Shown: positions 34,910 to 44,045, numbered from the stretch's first letter. The stretch: 64,000 nucleotides of DNA from an uncultured Oscillospiraceae bacterium (GCA_958448165.1 CAUDCW010000007.1:68665-132664), one strand, 5' to 3'. Translations and numbers: made by a program. The notes: generated from the letters alone by a model not told the origin.

Positions 34910-37114
34910 ATGAATATTGAAATTTACTCAGTAAAAAAGGGCAAGAGTGACAAGGAATTCAAAGAGAATCTGCCTGTGCTTATAACACGGCTTAACCGCA
35001 GGAATATGCACGTCCTTAACAATGTATCAATAGATAATGACGCCGAAAGTCTGCTGAAGGCTGTTATCGAAAGCGAAAAATCGCAGGACGACATCGATAC
35101 TGTAATTGTTCTGAACGCTTATGACGGCAGTAAGAGCAGTACCGTGCATAATACGCTGTGTCAGCTTTGCAGCTGCGATTATACGCCGGCAAAGAAAAGA
35201 ATCAGCGAGCTTGAAAGCAGCGGAGAAAGTGACGAGAGCACAACGGCGAGCCAGCCTGTGCAAAGCGGACAGAGCAGGGCAAACGCATTTTCGATTGGCG
35301 ATGTGGGCAAGGAGCAGGAAGCATTCTGCTTTTTCTATAAAAATCTGCGCATCGTGACACTGCCTGCTGAGTCGCTCACAGGTGTTGACACAGCCGAGAT
35401 GATAAAGGAGGCAATCGACTCTGCGGCGCTCCGCACGGCACTGCCGCACGACACGGTCGATGAGCTTGGACTTGAGTTCACTATAGCGCCGATGGAGAGC
35501 GGAAAAAAGAAAAAGCGCGGCTTTATCAGAAGCGTTATACCGATGAAGGGCGACCGTCCGGCAGAGGTGATAAGAAAGCTTATTCTTATTGCTGCAAGCC
35601 TTACTTTCATAATCACCGCAGGCTATCTGATAAATTATCTTTTTATTGCGCCGATGCTTAACGACAATATGGTGGAGGACCTGAAGCTGACTTCATCGGA
35701 GGAAGGCACAAGACCCGAAATTACAACGCCGAGTGAAGAGAATAAAGACGATAAGCCGACAACCAGCAGAAACTGGGAAGAGCTGCACAAGAAGAACAAG
35801 GAGATTGTCGCTTGGCTGGAGATTCCGGGAACCGATTTCATAGACTACCCTGTTTTGTCGCATAAGGGCGACGATATTAATAACCAGTACTATCTTTATA
35901 AGGATATATACGGCAACTATTCGGGCTATGGCAGCCTGTTTATTGACTACCGTAGCAAAAACGATGTGGAAGCAAAGAACGTTATTGTTCACGGACACCA
36001 TATGAATGACGGACGAATGTTCCAGAACCTTATGAACTACGGTACATATTCGGGAAATCTTGATTTCTACAAAAAAAATCCGATAATTTATTTTGATACA
36101 CCGCAGGGTGACGCAGACTGGAAAATTATTTCGGTTTACAAAACAAATACACTTGATGAGCACGGCGACTATTTTGATTATCTGACAGGCACATTCAACA
36201 GTGACGCCGAGTTTATGAACTATGTTTATTTAATCAGAGAGCGCTCGCTTATCGACTGCCCCGTTGACGTCAACGAGGACGACCAGCTGCTTTCACTTTC
36301 AACCTGCTCGTATGAATTCAGCGAATTCAGAACGGTTGTTGTGGCGAGAAAGTGCCGCCCGGGCGAGAGCAGCAAGGTTGACGTTGACAAGGCAAAGATT
36401 AACTCGGACGCTCTGTGGCCTGATGTATATTACAATGTAAACGGCGGAACAAAGCCGAAGGTTACAAGCTTTTCAAAAGCATACAAGGCAGGCGATATTG
36501 ACTGGTACGACGGCAAAGGTAACCTCAAGGGCAAGGAGCGTGCATTTACTCTGCACGATGCGGCTGACGCAGCGGCAGGCAATTCTTCATCGTCAAACAC
36601 AGAAACCAAGATAAAGGAAAAGGGCATAAGCTTTACGACCAAACAGATTTCACTTGACAACGGCACAAGCAGCCGACTGACGGTTGTGTGGAATCCCGAT
36701 AATGTTGCGAATAAGACGCTTGAATGGAGCACAACCAATACAGCTGTTGCGGACATTGACAGTGACGGCGTTGTTTATGCGATGGGAGCAGGTACTGCGG
36801 TGATTACCGCAAAGAGCAAAAACGGCTATGTTGCACAGTGCGAGGTTACGGTGCTTCAGCCCGTTACAGAAATGAGCATAAATTATTCGGGCTATGATTT
36901 CTATGAGGGCAGCTCGATACAGCTTTCGGCAACGGTTGCGCCCGATAATGCAAGCGATAAAACACTGCGCTGGAGCAGTAGCGACCCGAGCGTCGCAACG
37001 GTTGACCAGAACGGTCTTGTCAAGGGTATTGCACCGGGACAGGCGATTATCACGGTTAAGTCGAGCAATGATCTGGAGTTGACGTGCGCTGTGACCATTA
37101 TGCCGCTGCAGTAG
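34910..37114 (+). CDS. Multidomain class B sortase with cytoplasmic domain and two Ig-like repeats
   Basis: A 734-residue membrane protein. Residues 1-185 form a soluble cytoplasmic region resembling a degenerate MoaB/CinA fold. After KKKKRG (about 201) and one membrane helix (about 222-245), an acidic Thr/Ser linker leads to the SrtB domain (about 288-485): VAWLEIPGTDFIDYPVL, catalytic His363 in HGHHMNDGRMF, Cys466 in LSTCSYEF and the expected Arg474. A linker follows, then two BIG_2 bacterial Ig-like domains (about 573-652 and 652-732, with TLEWSTTNTAVADID and TLRWSSSDPSVATVD). It starts one base after thiI and is followed by a small MoaB-like gene. Role: surface protein anchoring; substrate unknown, none is in this locus. 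Confidence 0.88.
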   Translation: MNIEIYSVKKGKSDKEFKENLPVLITRLNRRNMHVLNNVSIDNDAESLLKAVIESEKSQDDIDTVIVLNAYDGSKSSTVHNTLCQLCSCDYTPAKKRISELESSGESDESTTASQPVQSGQSRANAFSIGDVGKEQEAFCFFYKNLRIVTLPAESLTGVDTAEMIKEAIDSAALRTALPHDTVDELGLEFTIAPMESGKKKKRGFIRSVIPMKGDRPAEVIRKLILIAASLTFIITAGYLINYLFIAPMLNDNMVEDLKLTSSEEGTRPEITTPSEENKDDKPTTSRNWEELHKKNKEIVAWLEIPGTDFIDYPVLSHKGDDINNQYYLYKDIYGNYSGYGSLFIDYRSKNDVEAKNVIVHGHHMNDGRMFQNLMNYGTYSGNLDFYKKNPIIYFDTPQGDADWKIISVYKTNTLDEHGDYFDYLTGTFNSDAEFMNYVYLIRERSLIDCPVDVNEDDQLLSLSTCSYEFSEFRTVVVARKCRPGESSKVDVDKAKINSDALWPDVYYNVNGGTKPKVTSFSKAYKAGDIDWYDGKGNLKGKERAFTLHDAADAAAGNSSSSNTETKIKEKGISFTTKQISLDNGTSSRLTVVWNPDNVANKTLEWSTTNTAVADIDSDGVVYAMGAGTAVITAKSKNGYVAQCEVTVLQPVTEMSINYSGYDFYEGSSIQLSATVAPDNASDKTLRWSSSDPSVATVDQNGLVKGIAPGQAIITVKSSNDLELTCAVTIMPLQ

Positions 37115-37130
37115 ATAAAATGGTGAGTTT

Positions 37131-37517
37131 ATGGATTGTAATCTGATATTTTATTCGGCACGAAAAACAGGATACTGCGAAACCGCCCTCAAGGCGTCGC
37201 TGAAAAGCGGAAAATACACGGTCAGGAGAGTTCTGTCGGCATTTGACCCTGAGATGCTCGGCGATAAAATTAACGAGAGCCTTGCGGAGTGTAATGCGAT
37301 ATTCATTATCGGCGGGATAAACCGTGATGATGAGCTGTCAACGCCCGATTTGCTTTCAAAAGCGTTTTCAAAGAACAAGCCGCTGCCGAAAAGCGAAAAG
37401 CTTTTGCTTGACGGCAAGGTCGCAGGCTATAAGCTGACCTGCTTAAAGCAGACGATTTATCTTTTTCCCGATGACCCCGACAGGATAACTCAGCTAGCCG
37501 CAAATATAGCAAAATAA
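37131..37517 (+). CDS. Small MoaB/CinA-like protein of unknown function
   Basis: A 128-residue cytoplasmic protein. FIIGGINRDDELSTPDLLSKA resembles the GGxG...D motif of MoaB/CinA molybdopterin-binding-fold domains, and QTIYLFPDDPDRITQLA resembles their LPG-P loop, but key residues are changed, so a catalytic role is doubtful. It also resembles the N-terminal region of the sortase upstream (VIVLNAYDGSKSSTV and LRIVTLPAESLTGVDTAEM). Starting 16 bases after the sortase stop, it may interact with that domain. The ATG lacks a strong ribosome binding site (GGTGAG at a distance). A strong terminator follows. Confidence 0.6.
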   Translation: MDCNLIFYSARKTGYCETALKASLKSGKYTVRRVLSAFDPEMLGDKINESLAECNAIFIIGGINRDDELSTPDLLSKAFSKNKPLPKSEKLLLDGKVAGYKLTCLKQTIYLFPDDPDRITQLAANIAK

Positions 37518-37540
37518 AGTGAATACAGAGCAGATATGCA

Positions 37541-37580
37541 AAAACAGCCGCCATAGACACAGGCGGCTGTTTTGCTGTTG
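37541..37580 (+). terminator. Terminator of the desulfurase-thiI-sortase operon
   Basis: A perfect 12-bp stem (37541-37552 with 37562-37573) whose 3' side ends in a T run. Confidence 0.85.
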
Positions 37581-37605
37581 CAAATTATGAATCGTGTGTT
37601 ATACT
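37578..37605 (+). promoter_or_regulatory. Promoter of the luxE-luxC pair
   Basis: TTGCAA (37578-37583), a 16-base spacer and TATACT (37600-37605) start right after the preceding terminator. Confidence 0.6.
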
Positions 37606-37637
37606 GAAATTGTAATTTTTGCTATGGAGTGAAGACG

Positions 37638-38759
37638 GTGGGCAGTGACAAAAAACTTTTTAAATATAAAAAGCCGTATGATATAAAGGGCAGCGACAGG
37701 CTGTTTGTTGACGCTATGCGTGAAAATGCCGTTTTTCAGTATGAACACTGCGCTGACTACAGGCGAATACTTGATGAAGCAGGCTTTGACCCGAACAGCA
37801 TAAATTCATTCGATGATCTGGTGCGTCTGCCGTTTATCCCGACACTGTATTTCAAGCATCATCGTTTAGAAAGCATACCGCCCAAACGCCGGCTTGTCAA
37901 AGCCACTTCATCCGGGACAAGCGGCGCACGCTCCAATATCGTGTTTGATTTTCACTCGCTTAAAAACGGGCTTGATATGGTTATACGGGTCGGCAAATAT
38001 CACAGGCTGTGGTCTTTAAAGCCTGTAAACTATATTATTTTCGGCTACCGGCCGAGCAGGCAGAACACAACCGCAGTCAGCAAGACCGCCTTCGGATTTA
38101 CATTTTTTGCTCCGGCTTTAAGCCGCACTTATGCGCTTGAAATGTGTGACGGCGGATATAAGCTGTCGCTTGACAGGGTGCTGGAAATGCTGAAAAAATG
38201 CGCCGAATCAAAATTCCCGATGAGGACAATAGGCTTTCCTGCCTATACATACTTTTTGCTGAAAAATATGAAAGAAAAGGGCGTGCGGCTGAAAATGCCT
38301 AAGGGGAGTATGGTGACTCTCGGCGGCGGCTGGAAGCAGTTTTACGCCGAAAAGGTGGATAAGCAGGATTTTTACAGCCTTGTATATGAGGTGCTGGGCA
38401 TTGAGCAGGAAAATGTGATTGAATTTTTCGGTGCGGTTGAACACCCGATATTATACACCGACTGCAAGCATCACCACTTTCATATCCCTGTTTACAGCCG
38501 TGTTATCATAAGAAATCCCGACGATTTCTCGCCCGTAAAGGACGGTCAGCCGGGACTTGTAAATCTGCTGACGCCGATGGTTCGCAGTATGCCGCTGTTA
38601 AGCATTATGACAGACGATATAGGTGTTCTCCACACAGAGCCTTGTCCATGCGGAGAAAGCTCACCGTGGCTTGAGATAATCGGCAGGGTCGGAATAAGCG
38701 ACATTGTAACCTGTGCCGCAGGAGCGCAGGAGTATTTAAAAGGAGAAAAAGCCGAGTAA
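37638..38759 (+). CDS. luxE: LuxE-like acyl-protein synthetase
   Basis: Member of the LuxE family (related to the ANL acyl-AMP ligases), which activates a fatty acid with ATP and holds it as a thioester before reduction by LuxC. The 373-residue protein shows KATSSGTSGARSNI (P-loop-like AMP site, about residues 88-101), IIFGYRPSR, a central TLGGGWK segment, and near the end MTDDIGVLHTEPCPCGESS and GRVGISDIVT. A Cys 16 residues from the end (VTCAAGAQEYL) lies where vibrio LuxE carries its acyl-accepting Cys. I chose GTG at 37638, eight bases after GGAG; an earlier in-frame GTG would overlap that site. luxC follows after 12 bases. Confidence 0.85.
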   Translation: MGSDKKLFKYKKPYDIKGSDRLFVDAMRENAVFQYEHCADYRRILDEAGFDPNSINSFDDLVRLPFIPTLYFKHHRLESIPPKRRLVKATSSGTSGARSNIVFDFHSLKNGLDMVIRVGKYHRLWSLKPVNYIIFGYRPSRQNTTAVSKTAFGFTFFAPALSRTYALEMCDGGYKLSLDRVLEMLKKCAESKFPMRTIGFPAYTYFLLKNMKEKGVRLKMPKGSMVTLGGGWKQFYAEKVDKQDFYSLVYEVLGIEQENVIEFFGAVEHPILYTDCKHHHFHIPVYSRVIIRNPDDFSPVKDGQPGLVNLLTPMVRSMPLLSIMTDDIGVLHTEPCPCGESSPWLEIIGRVGISDIVTCAAGAQEYLKGEKAE

Positions 38760-38771
38760 GAGGAAAAAATC

Positions 38772-40040
38772 ATGATACTTTATAAGGGTAAAATACTGAA
38801 TGACAGCCGTCAGGAGGAAATAATTGCTTCTCTTGAAACGGAGTTGTATAAGCCGCTTGAAAAGGGAGAAATACTTACGCTTGATAAGGTCGTACTTGCC
38901 TGTGACAAGCTGTCAAGAGCGGTGCTTGACGGCGGCTATGATGATATTCTGCTGCCGTACCTTAAAAAATTCAATATTGATAAAGAAAGATTTGCCGTGA
39001 TGGCACAGCTTTTTTCCGAGAAGTCCCTGCGGTATAAATGCAGTGTTGAGCTGTGTGATGATGAAATGACGATTGACGGCAAAATAAAAAGAAAGCGTAT
39101 GCCGCTGGGAGTGCTTTTGCACATTGCCGCAGGAAATGTTGACGCTTTGCCTGCGTACAGTGTTATCGAAAGCTTGCTTGCAGGGAATATAAATATTCTC
39201 AAGCTTCCTGCAGGGGATTCGGGCTTATCGGTACTTCTGCTCGGTGAGCTTATCAGAATTGAGCCTGCGCTTACCGATTACATCTATGTTTTTGATGTTC
39301 CGTCAACCGAAACGCAGACGCTTAAATCGCTTGCCGATTTGTGCGACGCCGTTGTTGTCTGGGGCGGCGATGCGGCGGTTAAGGCGGCGAGAAGTATGGC
39401 AAGCGTTGAAACTAAGATAATCGAATGGGGGCACAAGCTTTCGTTCGCTTATGCCGATATATCGGCAGAGGATAAAGAGCTTGAACAGCTTGCGGAAAAT
39501 ATATGCTCGACAAACCAGCTCTTGTGCTCCTCTTGTCAGGGAATATTTGTCGATACGGACTCACGGCAGGAGCAGATACATTTTGCCGAGCGATTTTTTG
39601 AGATACTAAGGCGAGTGAACAACAGGGTCGGGCAGGCTGACTTCGGTATGAGAGCGAAAAATGCGATAAGCATATATAACGAGCGGATTGAACAGCACGC
39701 AACAAAAAATGTGATTATGTCGGCGGACGGCGTGAGCGTTATATGCACAGATGACAATGAGCTGACACTATCCTACCTTTACAGGAATGTCTGGGTGAAA
39801 AGGCTTGCACACGATAAAATTGTGCAGACCTTAAAGCCGCACAAGAACCATTTGCAGACTGCCGCCGTTTTATGTCCCGACAGCGAAAAGAGAGCCGAGA
39901 TATGCAAACGTCTTGCAAATGCAGGAATTGTCAGAATTACCTCGGGCGGAAATATGTCGAGGACGGTTGTCGGCGAGGCTCACGACGGGCGTTATCCTCT
40001 GCGTGAGTACAGCAGGATTGTTGAAAGCGAGTTTGAGTGA
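38772..40040 (+). CDS. luxC: LuxC-like acyl-CoA/acyl-protein reductase
   Basis: Reduces an activated acyl group to a long-chain aldehyde with NADPH, in the aldehyde-dehydrogenase-like superfamily. The 422-residue protein includes LLHIAAGNVDALPAYSVIESLLAGNINILKLP in fragments typical of LuxC, DAVVVWGGDAAVKAARS, and the catalytic Cys region STNQLLCSSCQGIFVDT (about residues 250-257). The C-terminal RITSGGNMSRTV is also standard. The ATG follows AGAGGA. Together with luxE it makes a two-component fatty-acid reductase. LuxD and luciferase genes luxAB are absent, so the aldehyde must serve another purpose. A MITE-like element lies 20 bases after the stop. Confidence 0.88.
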   Translation: MILYKGKILNDSRQEEIIASLETELYKPLEKGEILTLDKVVLACDKLSRAVLDGGYDDILLPYLKKFNIDKERFAVMAQLFSEKSLRYKCSVELCDDEMTIDGKIKRKRMPLGVLLHIAAGNVDALPAYSVIESLLAGNINILKLPAGDSGLSVLLLGELIRIEPALTDYIYVFDVPSTETQTLKSLADLCDAVVVWGGDAAVKAARSMASVETKIIEWGHKLSFAYADISAEDKELEQLAENICSTNQLLCSSCQGIFVDTDSRQEQIHFAERFFEILRRVNNRVGQADFGMRAKNAISIYNERIEQHATKNVIMSADGVSVICTDDNELTLSYLYRNVWVKRLAHDKIVQTLKPHKNHLQTAAVLCPDSEKRAEICKRLANAGIVRITSGGNMSRTVVGEAHDGRYPLREYSRIVESEFE

Positions 40041-40060
40041 GCCGACAGGCGAAAAACTTG

Positions 40061-40239
40061 TTAAGGAAACACTGAATAAATCACGCTGAAGGCTGTTTGC
40101 ACATCTTGCTTGCATATTTTCCGTCAGCCTGACCAAAAAATCCTCGTAATGCGACAGCATTACTGCGGTTTATTTGTCCAACCTGACGAAAAATCTGACG
40201 GTGCAATATGCACAAACGATTTAATCAGTGTTTCCTTAA
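40061..40239. mobile_element. MITE-like element, copy 2
   Basis: A 179-base element with 22-base terminal inverted repeats (40061-40082 and 40218-40239) matching at 21 of 22 positions; both outer ends are TTAAGGAAACACTGA. Most of its length matches copy 1 at 24673-24849. No gene inside. It sits between luxC and the ilvB promoter. Confidence 0.85.
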
Positions 40240-40247
40240 TTTATGTA

Positions 40248-40276
40248 TTGACAAATTTCGCCGTAAGTAATAAAAT
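40248..40276 (+). promoter_or_regulatory. Promoter of ilvB-cimA
   Basis: An exact TTGACA (40248-40253), a 17-base spacer and TAAAAT (40271-40276), beginning nine bases after the MITE-like element. Confidence 0.8.
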
Positions 40277-40289
40277 AAATGTCAACAGA

Positions 40290-40565
40290 ATATTTTAAAA
40301 GGCTTTGACAGGGAAGAGTACGATGGACAAGCTTTTTCAGAGAGCCGCCGGTTGGTGCGAGGCGGTATTGCCCCAAAGGAAAATCACCCTTGAGTTTTCG
40401 GCTGAAGCGCATATGCGTTTTAAGCTTGGACGGCTGCTCTCCGTTACAGGGGCGGACATTCGGCTTTTTGCCCGATGTTTTGAGAGGCTCATATAGAGCA
40501 AGCGAAGTGGTACCGCGGATTTTTCGTCTTTGCAGTCAGTTTACTGATTGCAAGGGCGTTTTTTT
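40290..40565 (+). promoter_or_regulatory. T-box leader, isoleucine specifier (AUC)
   Basis: Stem I with AGAGAG (about 40339), a specifier reading ATC (40383-40385) directly before ACCCTTGAG, the antiterminator T-box GAAGTGGTACCGCGG (40504-40518) and a terminator stem (40525-40539 with 40544-40558) followed by seven Ts. Uncharged tRNA-Ile should switch on ilvB-cimA, matching the pathway to isoleucine. Confidence 0.92.
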
Positions 40566-40611
40566 ATGCCGTTTGATAAGTTATGTGAACAAGAAAGGGT
40601 AAGTGATTAAT

Positions 40612-42276
40612 ATGAAGTTGAACGGATCGGATATTATTGCAGAATGCCTGCTTGAACAGGGCGTTGACACCGTTTTCGGTTATCCGGGCGGTGCGGTGTT
40701 GAATATCTATGACGCACTTTACAAGTACAGCGACAGGATAATGCATATCCTCACGGCGCACGAGCAGGGCGCTTCACACGCCGCAGACGGCTACGCCCGA
40801 GCAACAGGCAAAACGGGCGTTGTTATTGCAACCTCCGGCCCCGGAGCGACAAACCTCATAACGGGTCTTGCAACCGCAAAAATGGACAGCTCGCCCGTTG
40901 TTGCGATAACGGGCAATGTAACGAGGGACTGCCTTGGACGTGACAGCTTTCAGGAGGTTGACATCAAGTCGATAGCCGCACCCGTCACAAAAAAGAGCTA
41001 CTGTGTAATGAGTATGGAGGAGCTTGCCCCGACAATAAGAGAAGCGTTTGAAATTGCAAATTCAGGCAGGAAAGGTCCTGTGCTTATCGACATACCAAAG
41101 GATATTACGGCTTTGGAAACTGAGTATGAGCCGATGGCTCCGAAAAAAATTGAATGTTATGTGAAAGACGGCAATGACTATCAGAAGGCAGTGCAGCTTA
41201 TTATGGCGTCAAAGCGTCCGTTTATCTATGCAGGCGGCGGAGTTATCGGCAGCGGCGCATCAAAAGAGCTTTTAGCACTTGCGAAGAAGATTGACGCACC
41301 CGTGTGCTGTTCGCTTATGGGTATCGGCGGTATGCCGGGCGATGAGGAGCTTTACTTTGGTAACCTCGGTATGCACGGAATGTACGAAACAGGAATGGCG
41401 ACTCTCAACGCTGACTGCATTATAGCTGTGGGTTCAAGATTTTCCGACAGAGTTGCAGGTGACCGGAAAAAATTCGGAGAGAACGCAACGATAATTCACT
41501 TTGATATTGATGAAAAGGAAATCGACAAAAACATCATCACCGACTGCTCTATACTGGGAGAGATAAGAGAAACCGCAGAAATCGTGACGGAGCTTTTGCC
41601 GCAGCTTGAGCATAAGCAGTGGATAGAACAGCTCAGACAGTGGAAGAAGGACGGCGAGATAAAGCAGTGTGAAAGCGGCTATCCGTCGCCGTATCATATT
41701 CTTTCGGCAGTGCAGAAGATGAAAAATGACGATGATATTATAGTGACGGACGTTGGACAGCACCAGATGTGGGCGGCGCAGTTCTGCAAATTCAACAAGC
41801 CGAGAACCTTCCTGACCTCGGGCGGACTTGGTACAATGGGCTTCGGTATGGGTGCGTCAATCGGCGCACAGTGCGGCAAAGCAGACAGCCGTGTTACGCT
41901 GATAACAGGCGACGGAAGCTTCCATATGAACTTAAACGAGCTTGTAACGCTGAAAAGCTACAATATGCCGATTGTTGTGTGCGTTATGAACAATACTGTT
42001 CTCGGTATGGTCAGACAGTGGCAGAAGCTTTTTTACGGCAGGCGTTTTTCACAGACCGACCCGCACCGTGCAACCGACTTTGCGGCACTTGCACGTTCCT
42101 TTGGCGTTGAGGGAATGACCGTGACAAAGCCCGAGGAGGTTGAGGCGGCGCTTGAAAAGGCTTACAGCCTTAACGCTCCTGTTGTAATAGATTTTCATAT
42201 TTCGCCTGATGCAAACGTACTGCCGATGATACCGCCGGGAAAAACAGCAGACGCTATGATTATGGAGCTTGATTGA
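40612..42276 (+). CDS. ilvB: Acetolactate synthase large (catalytic) subunit
   Basis: A ThDP enzyme that makes acetolactate (valine, leucine) or acetohydroxybutyrate (isoleucine). The 554-residue protein has the catalytic Glu in AHEQGASHAADGYAR, the FAD-binding central domain, and the ThDP/Mg motif GDGSFHMNLNELVTL plus NNTVLGMVRQW. ATG at 40612 lies 12 bases after AAAGGG; GTG at 40603 is an alternative start. The regulatory small subunit gene ilvN is not beside it. The next gene is citramalate synthase, so the operon is directed to isoleucine, as the Ile T-box also says. Confidence 0.95.
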   Translation: MKLNGSDIIAECLLEQGVDTVFGYPGGAVLNIYDALYKYSDRIMHILTAHEQGASHAADGYARATGKTGVVIATSGPGATNLITGLATAKMDSSPVVAITGNVTRDCLGRDSFQEVDIKSIAAPVTKKSYCVMSMEELAPTIREAFEIANSGRKGPVLIDIPKDITALETEYEPMAPKKIECYVKDGNDYQKAVQLIMASKRPFIYAGGGVIGSGASKELLALAKKIDAPVCCSLMGIGGMPGDEELYFGNLGMHGMYETGMATLNADCIIAVGSRFSDRVAGDRKKFGENATIIHFDIDEKEIDKNIITDCSILGEIRETAEIVTELLPQLEHKQWIEQLRQWKKDGEIKQCESGYPSPYHILSAVQKMKNDDDIIVTDVGQHQMWAAQFCKFNKPRTFLTSGGLGTMGFGMGASIGAQCGKADSRVTLITGDGSFHMNLNELVTLKSYNMPIVVCVMNNTVLGMVRQWQKLFYGRRFSQTDPHRATDFAALARSFGVEGMTVTKPEEVEAALEKAYSLNAPVVIDFHISPDANVLPMIPPGKTADAMIMELD

Positions 42277-42300
42277 TTTAATCATATGGGGGAAGATAAA

Positions 42301-43872
42301 ATGAAGCAGATTGAAATTTTTGATTCAACCCTGCGTGACGGTGCACAGGGTGAGGGAATATCGTTTTCGGTTCAGGACAAGCTTGCTATAGTCAAGGCGC
42401 TTGACAGGCTCGGTGTGAAATACATTGAGGCAGGCAACCCCGGCTCGAACCCAAAGGACCTGGAGTTCTTTGAAAAGGCGCAGAAGCTGCAGCTTGAACA
42501 CTCACGCCTTGTTGCATTCGGCAGTACAAGGAGAAAGGAAATCAAGGCTGAGGACGACAGCAACCTAAGCGCACTGCTGGGAGCAGGAACGGAGTATGTC
42601 GCTGTGTTCGGCAAATGCTGGAAGCTTCACGTTACCGAGATTATAAATACAACCGCTGACGAGAATTTTGCGATGATTTACGACACTTGCAAATTCCTGA
42701 CCGACAACGGCAGACGGGTGATTTTTGATGCGGAGCATTTCTTTGACGGCTACAAGGACGACCCCGAGTTTGCACTGACTGCACTTGCAAGCGCAGTTGA
42801 GGGCGGTACTGTTTGTCTGGCTCTGTGCGACACAAACGGCGGCTGTTACCCAGATGAGATTTATGACATTGTGTCGGCTGTGTGTAAGCGTTTTCCTGAT
42901 GTTGAAATCGGAATTCACACGCACAACGACCGTGGAATGGCTGTTGCAAACTCGATTATGGCGGTCAAGGCAGGCGCTGTGCAGGTGCAGGGAACATACC
43001 TCGGCTATGGCGAGAGATGCGGCAACGCCAATCTTTCTACAATTATTCCCGACCTGATGATAACGGGTGATTATCAGTGCATACCGCAGGAAAATTTGAA
43101 AAATATCACTATGACAGCCCGTGAGCTTGGTGAAATTTCAAACACCTCGATAAAGAGGGGCGAGCCGTTTGTCGGCATAAGCGCATTTGCACACAAGGCA
43201 GGTATGCACGCTGACGGTGTGCTTAAGCTGCCGCGCTCATTTGAGCATATTCCGCCCGAAACGGTCGGTAATTCACGCCGATTTCTGATGAGCGAGATTT
43301 CGGGCAGGAACGCAGTTCTGGAGAGAATCAGGAAGATTGACCCGACTATTGAAAAGTACAGTGAGGAAACGTCGAGAATACTGGACGCTCTTAAGAAAAT
43401 GGAACAGCAGGGCTATCAGTATGAGGGTGCAGACAGCAGCCTTGAAATGCTTATACGCCGCAGCCTTGGCAGATACAAGCCGTTTTTTGAGCTTATCAAC
43501 TACAAGATTGTTTCGGGCAGACCGTGCGAAAGCGACGAGTGCAGTGCAACCGCAACGGTCAAGGTGGCGGTGAACGACAGAGTTCAGCTTATGGCGGCTG
43601 AGGGTAACGGCCCGATAAGCGCAATGGACTTGGCTCTCAGACAGGCTCTTGAGGTGTTTTACCCGACACTTAAAAAAATGCACCTTATCGACTACAAGGT
43701 TCGTGTTATGGACCCGAAAAGTGCAACTGCGGCAACTGTAAGAGTTCTTATCACCTCGTCGGACGGGGTGAACGTGTGGACAACGGTCGGTGTTTCTGCC
43801 GACGTTGTCGAGGCGAGCCGCATTGCTCTTACAGAGTCTATCGAGTATCATCTTATACAAGAGAACTCATAA
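42301..43872 (+). CDS. cimA: (R)-citramalate synthase
   Basis: Condenses acetyl-CoA with pyruvate to citramalate, giving 2-oxobutyrate for isoleucine without threonine deaminase. The 523-residue protein has FDSTLRDGAQGEGISFS at the start, IHTHNDRGMAVANS (metal-binding His pair) and NLSTIIPDL. A C-terminal LeuA-type regulatory domain (about 395-523) is present. The fingerprint (long GAQGEGISFS form) is the CimA rather than the LeuA or homocitrate branch. ATG at 42301 follows GGGGGA by seven bases; another in-frame ATG 15 bases upstream overlaps that site. It is 24 bases after ilvB in the same T-box operon. Confidence 0.92.
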   Translation: MKQIEIFDSTLRDGAQGEGISFSVQDKLAIVKALDRLGVKYIEAGNPGSNPKDLEFFEKAQKLQLEHSRLVAFGSTRRKEIKAEDDSNLSALLGAGTEYVAVFGKCWKLHVTEIINTTADENFAMIYDTCKFLTDNGRRVIFDAEHFFDGYKDDPEFALTALASAVEGGTVCLALCDTNGGCYPDEIYDIVSAVCKRFPDVEIGIHTHNDRGMAVANSIMAVKAGAVQVQGTYLGYGERCGNANLSTIIPDLMITGDYQCIPQENLKNITMTARELGEISNTSIKRGEPFVGISAFAHKAGMHADGVLKLPRSFEHIPPETVGNSRRFLMSEISGRNAVLERIRKIDPTIEKYSEETSRILDALKKMEQQGYQYEGADSSLEMLIRRSLGRYKPFFELINYKIVSGRPCESDECSATATVKVAVNDRVQLMAAEGNGPISAMDLALRQALEVFYPTLKKMHLIDYKVRVMDPKSATAATVRVLITSSDGVNVWTTVGVSADVVEASRIALTESIEYHLIQENS

Positions 43873-43927
43873 AATATACACTTCATTTGTTTATTGCTAC
43901 ATAATAAGCGCAAAGTTCCCCGAAAGT

Positions 43928-43956
43928 TTGAATTTTGTGCTTTAATCTGTTATAAT
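43928..43956 (+). promoter_or_regulatory. Promoter of citrate synthase
   Basis: TTGAAT (43928-43933), a 17-base spacer and an exact TATAAT (43951-43956). Confidence 0.75.
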
Positions 43957-44045
43957 ATATTTGCTTGTAATAACATATTTATGTTATTGGGTCTGTTACG
44001 TGAATAAAACGGAATAGGCACATTATTCATAAGGAAGTGAGTTAA

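Noticed and set aside
40305..40602. Short open frames before ilvB
   Set aside because: They fall in the isoleucine T-box.
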